The notes under the pieces: generated by a model
Seen by the model: only the letters and a program-made list of their open reading frames with translations
The model's database searches: none
What the model was told of the DNA's origin: nothing
DNA from: Astrobacterium formosum
GTDB lineage: Bacteria; Pseudomonadota; Alphaproteobacteria; Rhizobiales; Xanthobacteraceae
NCBI GenBank assembly: GCA_030848545.1
Contig: JAVDCA010000001.1
Location: 124,001 to 188,000 of the forward strand
DNA length: 64,000 nt
Direction of reading: 5' to 3'
In this document: piece after piece, positions 17,957-26,251 of the stretch
Position numbering within the stretch: position 1 is the stretch's first letter
How the letters are laid out: each line of letters starts with the position of its first letter
Position numbers and translations under genes: made by a program

Positions 17957-18961
17957 TCAGGGAAGCGAGAACCGATCCCGCCAGGCCGGCAGCGCGCCGG
18001 CGAAGGGCAGTGCGGCCGCCTCGTAGACGCCGCGGGCGATGGCGCGGGCCGTCACCTGGGCGGCGGCGGCGCCCAGACGGGTCAGGGCCATGAGCGGGTC
18101 GGGCAGAGGAGCAACCCCCGTCGCCGCCGCGAACACGATGTCGCCGTCGAGCGGCGTATGAACCGGAAAAATCGCCTGCGCCATGCCGGCCTGGGCCATG
18201 ACGGCGAGTCGGTGCGCCTGCGCCTTGTTGAGGATGGCGTCGGTCGCCACCACGACCAGGGTCGTGCTCACCCGCGCCTCGCCCTTCATGCGCGGTTCGA
18301 GGGCGTCGGCGCAGAGGCGCGCCGGCAGGCCATGGTTCCCCAGCTCTCCGTTCTGTTCGAACGCCGCCGCCCAGAAATGCGGGCCGTCACCGATCGTCAC
18401 CGCCCCGACCGCATTGACGGCGGCGATCGCCCCGACGGTCAGGCCATCGCGGGTCACTGCCGAGGCGGAGCCGAGCCCGCCCTTGAGATTGACTACCGTG
18501 GCGCCGTAACCGGCCCCGGCGGTGCCGAGGGCGAACGCCTTGCCGGCGTTCTTCGCGGCGGCACGGCCGAGATCGCGGAACGGCGGCGTCTCGCCCCAGG
18601 CCTTGTCGCCGCCGTTCAGAAGATCGAACAGGACGGCCGACGGCACGATGGGGACGCGGGCGTCACCGATCGCGAAGCCGCGGCCGTTGGCGGCGAGGAA
18701 GGATTGCGCCCCGGAGGCGGCGTCGAGGCCGAAGGCCGAGCCGCCCGAGAGCACGATGGCGTCGATGGCTTCGACCGTGCGCGCCGGATGGAGGAGTTCC
18801 GTATCGCGGGTGCCGGGGCCGCCGCCGCGCAGGTCGCAAGCCGCGACCGCCGGCCGTTCGAACACGATCGCGGTGGTTCCGGTGGCGCGCGCGGGATCGT
18901 CCGCCTGGCCGACCAGGACGCCGTCGACATCGGTGATGAGATTGCGTGCGCCGGTTTTCAA
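17957..18961 (-). CDS. P1 family (DmpA-type) peptidase/aminopeptidase
   Basis: A 334-residue Ntn-like hydrolase of the S58/P1 family: GARNLITDVDGVLVGQ at the start, DLRGGGPGTRDTELL, LSGGSAFGLDAA and a GGLGSAS segment holding the likely self-processing Ser. Family members cleave N-terminal residues of small peptides after autoproteolysis into two chains. The start appears to be TTG at 18961, overlapping the TGA of the upstream gene (TTGA), which implies translational coupling. Physiological substrate unknown. Confidence 0.88.
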   Translation of the reverse strand: MKTGARNLITDVDGVLVGQADDPARATGTTAIVFERPAVAACDLRGGGPGTRDTELLHPARTVEAIDAIVLSGGSAFGLDAASGAQSFLAANGRGFAIGDARVPIVPSAVLFDLLNGGDKAWGETPPFRDLGRAAAKNAGKAFALGTAGAGYGATVVNLKGGLGSASAVTRDGLTVGAIAAVNAVGAVTIGDGPHFWAAAFEQNGELGNHGLPARLCADALEPRMKGEARVSTTLVVVATDAILNKAQAHRLAVMAQAGMAQAIFPVHTPLDGDIVFAAATGVAPLPDPLMALTRLGAAAAQVTARAIARGVYEAAALPFAGALPAWRDRFSLP

Positions 18962-19569
18962 GGCACCTGTCTCTCGACCATGAACCCTTGCATGGCGAGG
19001 ACGTGGCAGATGTGGCGCTTGGCGTCGTCGAGGTTGGGGGCGTGCACGAACAGATTGCGCAGTTCCCGCGAAAACTCTTCGGCCGGTCCGATCAGCAGCG
19101 TCCGTCGCTCATCCGGCTTCTTAGCGGATTCGCCGTCGAAGGTCGCGGCCATCTGGAGTTCATCATGGGTGCCGACACTGCCCGGCAAGGCGATGACGGC
19201 GTTGGAGGAATGGATGTTGACTAGGTGCCGTTCCGGCGCATCCTGGCCGCGCGAGGCGTCCGGCAGCGTCGTGTAGATCACCATCTCGATGAAGCGGTTG
19301 GGATACTGGACGGATTCCTGCGCCTGTCCGGGGCGGTCGAAAGCCGCCGTGGTGGCTCTCCCCATGGTGCCGATCAGGACGCCGCGCCGCCGCTTCACCG
19401 ACATGAAGCCTTCGGCGGCCGCTTCCGTGACCGCGTAGCTTGCGCCGGTGAGCAGGTGAGAACCGAGCCGCGCCACCAGAATGCCGATGTCACGAGCCAG
19501 CGCAGCGCGTTCGGGCGTCAGCTTGGTGCCGCTGCCGAACAGACCGATGATGGGGAGACGAGACAGCAC
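18958..19569 (-). CDS. LOG/SLOG-type Rossmann protein
   Basis: A 203-residue protein with an N-terminal GLFGSGTK nucleotide-type loop and a mid-protein AVIALPGSVGTHDEL, a variant of the PGGxGTxxE motif of LOG-like nucleotide-processing proteins. The third glycine position is replaced by Val and Glu is kept after HD. The start is GTG at 19569 with a weak ribosome site. It overlaps the P1 peptidase gene by four bases. It could be a cytokinin-type phosphoribohydrolase relative or a nucleotide sensor. Confidence 0.7.
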   Translation of the reverse strand: MLSRLPIIGLFGSGTKLTPERAALARDIGILVARLGSHLLTGASYAVTEAAAEGFMSVKRRRGVLIGTMGRATTAAFDRPGQAQESVQYPNRFIEMVIYTTLPDASRGQDAPERHLVNIHSSNAVIALPGSVGTHDELQMAATFDGESAKKPDERRTLLIGPAEEFSRELRNLFVHAPNLDDAKRHICHVLAMQGFMVERQVP

Positions 19570-19802
19570 GTCAGATCATCCGGCCCCGGTCGCCGTTGGG
19601 GGTGGTTTGCTCCGGCTCCGGGGAATGAGCGCCGGTTAGACGGCAGGATCGAAACGGTGTGGGTCTAGACGACTTTCTTGAATCTTCCGTTAGTCCGGTT
19701 CTGGTCATGCTGCAACGCGGCATTTCCCTTAGGTCCTTGGTCGAACACCGACCATGGTACCTTTGACTTGCCAGAACAATTCTGCCGTCGCATGTAAGGG
19801 GC

Positions 19803-20537
19803 ATGAATGCCGATGTGACCCTCGCGGCCGCGCTGTTCGCCGGCCTGCTCTCGTTCCTGTCGCCCTGCGTACTGCCGCTGGTGCCGCCCTATCTGGTCTA
19901 CCTCGCCGGCGCCTCGCTGGAACGCGTGGCTGGCGTCGCGACTCCTGTCCGGGCGCGCGGCGACACGATCTTGGCGGCACTGTTGTTTGTCGCCGGCTTT
20001 TCGACCGTGTTCATCGCGTTCGGGGCTTCGGCGAGCGCTGTCGGCTCCCTGGTGCACGCCTATTCGCGCGAACTCTCGATCCTCGCCGGCATCGTCATCA
20101 TCGTGATGGGCCTGCACTTTCTCGGCCTGACGCGGCTCGCTTTCCTGATGCGCGAGAAGCGCATGGAGATGCGAAAGCCGGTCGGCCTGTGGGGCGCCTA
20201 TGTGATGGGGCTCGCCTTTGCGTTCGGCTGGACGCCGTGCATCGGCCCGATCCTCGCCGCGATTCTCGCCGTCGCGGCGTCGCGCGACACGGTCGGGGAG
20301 GGCGCGTTCCTGCTCACCGTCTATTCCGCCGGCCTCGGCATCCCGTTCGTCGCGGCAGCCTTCGCGGTCGAGCCCATGGCGGCCTTCATCGCCCGCTTCC
20401 GCCGGCATCTCGACGTGGTCGAGAAAGCCATGGGCGGCCTCATGGTGCTCACCGGCATCGCCTTCCTGACCGGCTTCGTCAGCGAGGCGAGTTTCTATCT
20501 GCTGGAGTGGTTCCCGGCGCTGGGACGGATCGGATAA
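19803..20537 (+). CDS. ccdA: CcdA-type thiol:disulfide membrane transporter
   Basis: A 244-residue protein with six transmembrane segments and two symmetric proline-flanked cysteine motifs, SPCVLP in the first helix and TPCIGP in the fourth. These are hallmarks of CcdA/DsbD-type electron carriers that move reducing equivalents across the membrane for cytochrome c maturation. It fits a cell with several c-type cytochromes in this window. ATG 19803 is very close to an AAGGGG site. No ResA/CcmG partner lies beside it. Confidence 0.93.
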   Translation: MNADVTLAAALFAGLLSFLSPCVLPLVPPYLVYLAGASLERVAGVATPVRARGDTILAALLFVAGFSTVFIAFGASASAVGSLVHAYSRELSILAGIVIIVMGLHFLGLTRLAFLMREKRMEMRKPVGLWGAYVMGLAFAFGWTPCIGPILAAILAVAASRDTVGEGAFLLTVYSAGLGIPFVAAAFAVEPMAAFIARFRRHLDVVEKAMGGLMVLTGIAFLTGFVSEASFYLLEWFPALGRIG

Positions 20538-20646
20538 GTCTATCCCATTCGCGCACGGCTGACTGCCGCGCCCGCGACGTCGACGTCGCCACGGCGATGT
20601 TGTATCCCGATGCCGCGCACGGGCAGTTCATTTTTCGGAGTCCACC

Positions 20647-21348
20647 ATGCAGATCACCTGGTACGGCCATTCCGCCTTCCGGCTCGATTTCGACGGCAAG
20701 GCGGTGCTGATCGACCCGTTCTTCACCGGCAATCCCGCCTTCGTGTCCGACAAGGCGGCCGCCATCAAGAGGGTCACCCATATCGTCCTGACCCATGGCC
20801 ACGCCGACCATGTGGGCGACGCGCTCGACATCGCCAGACAGAACGGCGCCACCGTCACCACCAATTTCGACCTGTGCATGTGGCTCGCCGGCAAGGGCTT
20901 GCAGAAGTTCAATCCCATGAACACCGGCGGCACCACCGATCTCGGCGGCTTTTCGGTGACGCTGGTGCGCGCCGACCATTCCTCCAGCGACACCTCGGCC
21001 GGTCCGCCGGTCTATCTCGGCAACCCTTGTGGGGTCATCGTCAAGGCGCCCGGCCAGCCGGCCGTCTATCACCTCGGCGATACCGACATCTTCTCCGACA
21101 TGGCGCTGATCTGCGAGATCCACCAGCCCAGGGTCGCGCTGGTGCCGATCGGCGACCGGTTCACCATGGGCCCGACGACGGCGGCGATCGCCTGCGACCG
21201 CTTCCTGAAGGGCGTCGAGACCGTGATCCCCTGCCATTATGGCTCGTTCCCCATCATCGAGCCCAATGCCGACAAGTTCGTCGCCGCCATGACGGGCAAG
21301 GCCGTCAAGGTGGTGGTGCCGGACAAGGGCAGGTCGATCACGGTGTGA
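20647..21348 (+). CDS. Metallo-beta-lactamase-fold hydrolase (UPF0173)
   Basis: A 233-residue metal-dependent hydrolase of the YtkL/UPF0173 family: WYGHSAFRL at the N-terminus, the zinc motif [10 protein letters not shown] near residues 55-64, then HSSSD-type and HLGDTDIF metal ligands and a C-terminal CHYGSFP. GGAG precedes ATG 20647. The family has no settled substrate. It lies 109 bases after ccdA and may be read with it. Confidence 0.92.
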   Translation: MQITWYGHSAFRLDFDGKAVLIDPFFTGNPAFVSDKAAAIKRVTHIVLTHGHADHVGDALDIARQNGATVTTNFDLCMWLAGKGLQKFNPMNTGGTTDLGGFSVTLVRADHSSSDTSAGPPVYLGNPCGVIVKAPGQPAVYHLGDTDIFSDMALICEIHQPRVALVPIGDRFTMGPTTAAIACDRFLKGVETVIPCHYGSFPIIEPNADKFVAAMTGKAVKVVVPDKGRSITV

Positions 21349-21438
21349 TCGCACAAAAGTTGCCGGGCACCGGCACGGATGCCGCAACTTCGGGCGCCCT
21401 GATGCGTTGACATGTTCGACTCACCAGGGAGCCGAACG

Positions 21439-21660
21439 GTGTCCACACACGACGAATTCCTCGCTTATGCCGAAACGTGCCGCCGGCTGATGGATGGCGG
21501 CGATCTGCGCCCTCACCGGGCCGACCTCGAACGCATGGCGCGAGCCTGGACCAGCCTCGCCGCCGAGGAGGAACGCATCGCCGATCTCGTGCGCGAGGTG
21601 GACACGCTGTTCGCCGCGCCCGAGACCATGGACCGGATGCTGCGGCGCGCGTCGCACTGA
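21439..21660 (+). CDS. Small helical protein, unknown
   Basis: A 73-residue protein from the GTG at 21439, which has CAGGGAG eight bases upstream; the in-frame ATG at 21412 has no comparable site. The sequence is mostly amphipathic helix (FLAYAETCRRLM, EEERIADLVREVDTLF), a type seen in small rhizobial cytosolic proteins. No function recognised. Confidence 0.62.
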   Translation: MSTHDEFLAYAETCRRLMDGGDLRPHRADLERMARAWTSLAAEEERIADLVREVDTLFAAPETMDRMLRRASH

Positions 21661-21679
21661 GCCACGGCAAGGCCGCAAC

Positions 21680-21892
21680 TCAGGGCTGGGAACGTCCCTT
21701 TTGGTTCGGCTGGCGTTTCCTGGCCGGGTGCGATGTGGGCGCCTTGCGGCCATCCGCCTCATCGGGTGATCGCCGCTCCGCCGCCGCGGCAACCTCGTCA
21801 TCATGATCGTCGGTCACGTACGGGCCTTTCGGGCCGGCGGCCGGTTCGCCGGTCGGCGTTCCGGTACCAATGCTCACGCGCGCTTTTGTCAT
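21680..21892 (-). CDS. Small disordered polar protein (possible)
   Basis: A possible 70-residue gene on the minus strand with AAGGGG before ATG 21892. The product is hydrophilic, rich in Pro, Ala, Asp and Lys, with no fold visible (VTDDHDDEVAAAAERRSP). It may be a real small stress-type protein or a chance frame; it ends 20 bases from the convergent neighbour. Confidence 0.38.
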   Translation of the reverse strand: MTKARVSIGTGTPTGEPAAGPKGPYVTDDHDDEVAAAAERRSPDEADGRKAPTSHPARKRQPNQKGRSQP

Positions 21893-22066
21893 GGGGTCCC
21901 CTTCGAACCTTTCTGCTGGTCATGACGACAATGTTCGAGACCGGCCTTTCGTTGCCCGTGGGCGAATGGCCGCGACCAAAGGGGGGCGGAACCGGGCGTT
22001 GCGTAGCGGCGTTCAGGTGATTGGAAGACCAGCACAAATTTACCACGGGCGGCGGAGTCGGCATCG

Positions 22067-22882
22067 ATGCGGCATGATCACAATTCGTCGGTATGGGCGG
22101 GCGCCGTGCCGCGACCGCGCGCGTGGTCGCGCCGGTTGGCGTTCACGGGCGTCGCCTTGGTGGTGACGATCATTTCGGTGGTGTCGCTGCGAGATCATGC
22201 GTTGAACCAATCGGCGGTGGCCTGCACGCAAGCTTGGCCCTATTTGGACGCGGGCTGCGGCGATCGGACGAGCGCCGCCGACCTGCAGACGCGACCGGTG
22301 CGGGTGATCGGCATCGACCGCAATGCCCCTGCCGTGGTCGCCAAGGCGGCGCCGGCGAATGTCACGGCGAAGGACGTCGCGGCGCCGGTGGTTGCCGCAC
22401 CAGCGGTGGTCGCCAAATCTGACGAGACGCCTGCGTCCCAGGCGCTGCAGGTCACCTCGCCTGGACAGGCCGGCGCCGCGACAGACGGGGCGGGACGCGA
22501 AGACGCCGCCACGGCGAACGCTACCGCGAAGCCACCCGCCGTTGCGGTGGCTCCCATTTCCGAAGAGGATTTGACGTTCAGGACCGGGGCGGCCCATCGT
22601 CCGGGCGCATCGGTGACCGCCAAGGAAGAGACGGTGGCGCCCGAGCCCCCCCGCAAGGCGGCCTCCAAGCCGCGCCGGACGACGACGAGGCAGACTGTCG
22701 AGTTGCCGGATGGCCGCCGTGTCACGGTCAGGCGAGGCAATCGCGAAGTCCAGGATTCTTATGGACGCCGCATGCGCGCAGCCGACATGCGCGCAGCCGA
22801 CATGGGCCCACGCTTCGAGGAGGCCTCGGGCGGATTTTTCGGCGGACGGCGGGAGCCGCGCAGTCTGGGTGGCCTCTACTGA
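22067..22882 (+). CDS. Single-pass membrane-anchored protein, unknown
   Basis: A 271-residue protein: basic N-terminus, one transmembrane segment (about residues 24-41), then WPYLDAGC with a Cys pair in the adjacent region (ACTQAW...DAGCGDR), and a long Ala/Val/Pro-rich, low-complexity tail ending in a basic patch (RRTTTRQTVELPDGRRVTVRRG). GGAG precedes ATG 22067. A perfect 15-bp tandem duplication encodes RAADM twice near the C-terminus. No function recognised. Confidence 0.7.
   Translation: MRHDHNSSVWAGAVPRPRAWSRRLAFTGVALVVTIISVVSLRDHALNQSAVACTQAWPYLDAGCGDRTSAADLQTRPVRVIGIDRNAPAVVAKAAPANVTAKDVAAPVVAAPAVVAKSDETPASQALQVTSPGQAGAATDGAGREDAATANATAKPPAVAVAPISEEDLTFRTGAAHRPGASVTAKEETVAPEPPRKAASKPRRTTTRQTVELPDGRRVTVRRGNREVQDSYGRRMRAADMRAADMGPRFEEASGGFFGGRREPRSLGGLY
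22772..22801. repeat. 15-bp tandem duplication (in frame)
   Basis: ATGCGCGCAGCCGAC occurs twice in a row without mismatch and encodes RAADM twice. It is one of several two-copy duplications of 14-18 bp in this window. Confidence 0.9.
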
Positions 22883-22895
22883 AAAAGCCTGACGT

Positions 22896-24032
22896 TCAGG
22901 CGACAGCTTCCGCGAGCATCTCTTCGCCCGCGATCTCCGGTATGAGCTGGCTGTGGGCCTTGCGCCGATCGTAGAATTCCAAAACCCGCTTGGCGGTCTT
23001 GGTGCTCAGGCGATCGAAGCTCGCCAGCGCCTGTTCCATGTCGGCGTCGGACATGCCGCGCCCGGCCGCCTGCATCAGCAGAATGGCCTTGGTGGTGGTG
23101 CGCGAGCAGCCGGCCGCCTTGGCGAGAATCAGCACCATGTCGGGCCGTTCGTCCAGGAGCGCGCGCTCGACCAGGTCGATGGGCAGGCGGCCGAACAGCG
23201 CCAACGCCACGACGGTCTTTTCGAAGTCCTGGGCGTGGGCGCGCATGTGCACGTCGCCCTCGGTGGGCTGGCGGATCTTGTAGCGCTTCTTGGCCGCCTT
23301 CTTGGCCTGGGCGTGCTCCGGCGAGGCGTTTCTGACCTCGCGGCTGATGTGACCGGAAATCTCCGCAACGGTGTCGCGGATCAGCGCCGCCGCCTGCGGA
23401 TTGGAGGCGACGAGGCGCGAGCGCACCACCGCCGAGGCGCTTTCCAAGAGCTTGAGGAAATGGTGGCGGGGAAGATCGGCGCGGGCGCCGACCGTCTCGG
23501 CGAGGATTTCGTCGCCCTGGGAACGTTCCACCAGCCGGCCGAAGCCGTTGTAGGAGAAGCGGGCGCCCGAGTTTTCGGCGACCGAACGCACGACTCCGGT
23601 GTCGCCGCGATCCACCAGGACGTCGGTGACGGCCTCGCTCAAAGTAGAGCGCTGCGAGATCGCCAGCAGATGCCCCTGGCTCTTGGTGCGCGCGTTGGCG
23701 ACGAGATCGTCGTCGCTCAGTTGCGGCGAATTGGTCAGGACCGGTGCCGCCACCTCGATGGCGTCGTCGAAGGCGAGCGACCGCACCACTTTGGGCGGCG
23801 CGTTGTGCATGCTCGCCAGGCTGTGCGACAGGCGCACGCGAGCCTCGCGCTCGATGTGGTTGGCGAGCCGCAACAACACGTCGTCGAACAGGTCGATCTG
23901 TTCGGACGTATAGCGGCTCGAACCGGCGACGAACATGTCGCTCACCCGGCGCAGGGCGACCAAGCGGCGTTGCTCGGTACCATTGCTGATGGAGTCTTCG
24001 AGTTCGTCGATGAGTGAGGAAATCTCGATCAT
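22896..24032 (-). CDS. DUF2336 domain protein
   Basis: A 378-residue, almost entirely helical protein matching the alphaproteobacterial DUF2336 family. The repeat-like HEAT-type helices are visible (FDDVLLRLANHIEREARVRL, DRGDTGVVRSVAENSGARF, LVASNPQAAALIRD). The family has no assigned biochemical role. The start is ATG 24032. Transcription runs leftward, and its stop lies 13 bases from the convergent membrane-anchored protein. Confidence 0.85.
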   Translation of the reverse strand: MIEISSLIDELEDSISNGTEQRRLVALRRVSDMFVAGSSRYTSEQIDLFDDVLLRLANHIEREARVRLSHSLASMHNAPPKVVRSLAFDDAIEVAAPVLTNSPQLSDDDLVANARTKSQGHLLAISQRSTLSEAVTDVLVDRGDTGVVRSVAENSGARFSYNGFGRLVERSQGDEILAETVGARADLPRHHFLKLLESASAVVRSRLVASNPQAAALIRDTVAEISGHISREVRNASPEHAQAKKAAKKRYKIRQPTEGDVHMRAHAQDFEKTVVALALFGRLPIDLVERALLDERPDMVLILAKAAGCSRTTTKAILLMQAAGRGMSDADMEQALASFDRLSTKTAKRVLEFYDRRKAHSQLIPEIAGEEMLAEAVA

Positions 24033-24326
24033 GGTACCGCAACTGGTCGATCGGGGAGCTGAAAGGACGCCGCCCCTGAGGGCGCCATCCGGCTCTGGAG
24101 TTGACCTCACGATACCGCGCACCGGTGAATAATCATTTTCCGTTTTTCGGTGAGGTCGAATTCAAATGCCGTTTAAATTCTAGGTTTCCCACCTCAAGCG
24201 GTATGCCGGGACCGGAGTTGCGAAAAATCAAGGTGCGCGCGGGGCGTTCGTTCAGCCTGGATGTCCGCCACAGGTTGTCTACCCATCGGTCCCCGGAATG
24301 GCAGATCGATGGCGGGGAGGGAAACG

Positions 24327-24647
24327 ATGGTGCGTGCATGCGTCGTCGGCCTGTTGCTGTTCGGCCTGCCGGGAGCAGGCGTCGCCCAGGAGACTGGCGA
24401 TCCTCGCGCGGGCCTCGAGACTGCGCGCGTGCAGTGCGCCGCCTGTCATGCGGTCGAGCGCGGCAACTTCCATTCTGTCCGCTCCGAGGTGCCGGCCTTC
24501 GCGGCGATCGCCGCCGTGCGCGGCGTGTCGGGCCGTGCGCTCGCGGCGGCGCTGCACCGATCGCACCGTACCATGCCCGCCATCGTGCTGCCGCCGCAGG
24601 AGCAGGCCGACGTCATCGCCTACATCCTCACCCTTCGTAACGAGTGA
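24327..24647 (+). CDS. Small periplasmic cytochrome c
   Basis: A 106-residue monohaem cytochrome: signal peptide to about residue 20, haem motif CAACH at about 36-40, and a TMP segment giving the likely distal Met ligand near residue 82, followed by the usual C-terminal helix. ATG 24327 follows GCGGGGAGGG. The upstream 294-base gap (24033-24326) includes an AT-rich patch at about 24128-24185 that probably holds the promoter. Redox partner unknown. Confidence 0.9.
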   Translation: MVRACVVGLLLFGLPGAGVAQETGDPRAGLETARVQCAACHAVERGNFHSVRSEVPAFAAIAAVRGVSGRALAAALHRSHRTMPAIVLPPQEQADVIAYILTLRNE

Positions 24648-24783
24648 GGACGCCTGCGTCCGAATGAAGCAGGACCCGCAAGGGCGCCGGTCCGGATCGT
24701 GGAACCTGTGCAAAACTCCTGGACGCCTTCGCAAGGCCCTCGCCGGAGCGGCTGCATCGGATCACATTTCAGTTGATTCGTTG

Positions 24784-24815
24784 CTTGGAGCGTCGTGATC
24801 TTGGAGCGTCGTGAT
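24784..24815. repeat. 16-bp tandem duplication at a start site
   Basis: CTTGGAGCGTCGTGAT is repeated perfectly, so the ribosome-binding GGAG and a GTG are duplicated just before the following small gene. The second copy sets the spacing to ATG 24814. Confidence 0.9.
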
Positions 24816-24999
24816 GTTGTGGGACATTCAAGGGCATCGCACGCAGGCGGCCGAGTATGCTCGACTGGCTGAAGCCGCGCCGAGCACGGAAAAGCGCGAG
24901 CACTTCCTGCGTCTCGCGCGCACCTCGCTCGTCATGGCGCGCAATGCCGAGTGGATCAAGTCGACGGACGAATTCCTGAGCACTTGGCGGCCCCACTGA
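24814..24999 (+). CDS. Small helical protein, rhizobial type
   Basis: A 61-residue protein (ATG 24814, GGAG seven bases upstream; GTG 24811 is an alternative). It has the pattern AAEYARLAEAA...REHFLRLA, matching a widespread family of short helical proteins in Rhizobiales with no known role. Two predicted amphipathic helices make up nearly all of it. Confidence 0.68.
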   Translation: MLWDIQGHRTQAAEYARLAEAAPSTEKREHFLRLARTSLVMARNAEWIKSTDEFLSTWRPH

Positions 25000-25029
25000 T
25001 AGCGGACGCGCCGATCAAACGGATCAACG

Positions 25030-25389
25030 TCACAGGCTGCGGCCGTCGAACGGCTTGAACTCGATCGCCGCCAGATCGACGTCGTCGATGCAGCGGACAT
25101 TGATGCCGACCATGGCAGTGCCATCCGGCGCGGTGCCGGCCGCGAAGGTTTCGACCCCGCAGGTGGAGCAGAATGCGTGGTGGATGGTCTTGCGGCCGAA
25201 CTGGTAGTCCGTGAGGTCCTCCTGTCCGGCCCGCAGCGCGAAGCGCTCTTCCGGCACGAAAACGAACAGCAGCCCCTTCTTGAGGCAGATCGAGCAGTTG
25301 CAGGCGATGGCGCTGCCGAGATCGAGGGTCGCCTCGAAGCGGACCAGGCCGCAATGGCAGCCGCCGGTCACGTTTCTGAGTTCTCCCAT
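25030..25389 (-). CDS. GFA family zinc protein
   Basis: A 119-residue protein with the GFA zinc-binding layout: GGCHCG near the N-terminus, CNCSIC about twenty residues later and CSTCG in the second half. The family is named for a formaldehyde-glutathione adduct enzyme, but most members are zinc-containing proteins of unknown activity. The H4MPT genes later in this window point to a different formaldehyde route. ATG 25389 follows GGAGGAC. Confidence 0.88.
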   Translation of the reverse strand: MGELRNVTGGCHCGLVRFEATLDLGSAIACNCSICLKKGLLFVFVPEERFALRAGQEDLTDYQFGRKTIHHAFCSTCGVETFAAGTAPDGTAMVGINVRCIDDVDLAAIEFKPFDGRSL

Positions 25390-25561
25390 GGCGATGTCCT
25401 CCGTTCGACGGCGAAAAGAGTGCCAGACTGCGGGCGCGGCGCCAATACCGGAAGGGCGTCAGCCACGTTCTGGCGCAGGGCGTTCGGGCGTCGGGTGGCC
25501 GACACCTTCCATCCGCCGGCGCGGCGCCTACATACGCCGTGCAGGAATGGAGACCGAAACC

Positions 25562-26092
25562 ATGAAACGTCGTTTTGTGCGCGCCGGCGCCGGGGTGCTG
25601 CTTGCGTTCGCAGCCATGTTCTCGATCGCGCCCGTCCGGGCGGCCGAGGAGCCGGACGTGATCTTCAAGCGCTCGACGGTCTTCAAATGGCTCACACCCA
25701 ACGACAAGCTCGCCACCTACGGTCTCGACGATCCGGAAGTGGAAGGCGTCGCCTGCCACTTCACCGTGCCGGAGCGCGGCGGCTTCAAGGGCTGGATCGG
25801 CGTCGCCGAGGAGGTCTCCGATATCTCGCTCGCCTGCCGGCAGATCGGCCCGATCCGGTTCAAGAAAAAGTTCGAGCAGGGCGAGGACGTCTTCCGGGCG
25901 CGCCGGTCGCTCTTCTTCAAGAAAATGCAGATCGTGCGTGGCTGCGACGTCAAGCGCAACGTCCTCGTCTACATGGTCTATTCCGACCGCATCATCGAGG
26001 GCTCGCCGAAGAACTCGACCTCCTCGGTGCCGATCATGCCGTGGGGCGCCGGCGACCAGATACAGAAATGCGGTGACTTCGTCACCGACTGA
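25562..26092 (+). CDS. CreA family exported protein
   Basis: A 176-residue protein with a Sec signal peptide ending VRAAE and a CreA domain: the FKWL start, CHFTVPERGGFKGW, the disulfide-capable Cys pairs (ACHF, LACRQ, RGCDVK, KCGDF) and VYMVYSDR. CreA is periplasmic and of unknown function. ATG 25562 or 25547 can serve as the start; both have purine-rich upstream sequence. Confidence 0.9.
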   Translation: MKRRFVRAGAGVLLAFAAMFSIAPVRAAEEPDVIFKRSTVFKWLTPNDKLATYGLDDPEVEGVACHFTVPERGGFKGWIGVAEEVSDISLACRQIGPIRFKKKFEQGEDVFRARRSLFFKKMQIVRGCDVKRNVLVYMVYSDRIIEGSPKNSTSSVPIMPWGAGDQIQKCGDFVTD

Positions 26093-26251
26093 GCCCGGGC
26101 GCGACCCGGCCCGGTAGCCGATCTTGTTGCGCCGGCGGCGCCTTGCGTTTACCTGTCGGTGATGCAGCCGTGACCGCGGACCTCCGCCCGAGGGCCGGAC
26201 ATCGTCGAGGCGTCAGGGCGCTTTCCTTCAGGGGCGGGGTGGCAGACGACC

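Noticed and set aside
25030-25389. GFA protein as the formaldehyde-activating enzyme of the C1 pathway
   Set aside because: The family name does not predict the reaction, it is not near the C1 genes, and H4MPT synthesis genes point to another route.
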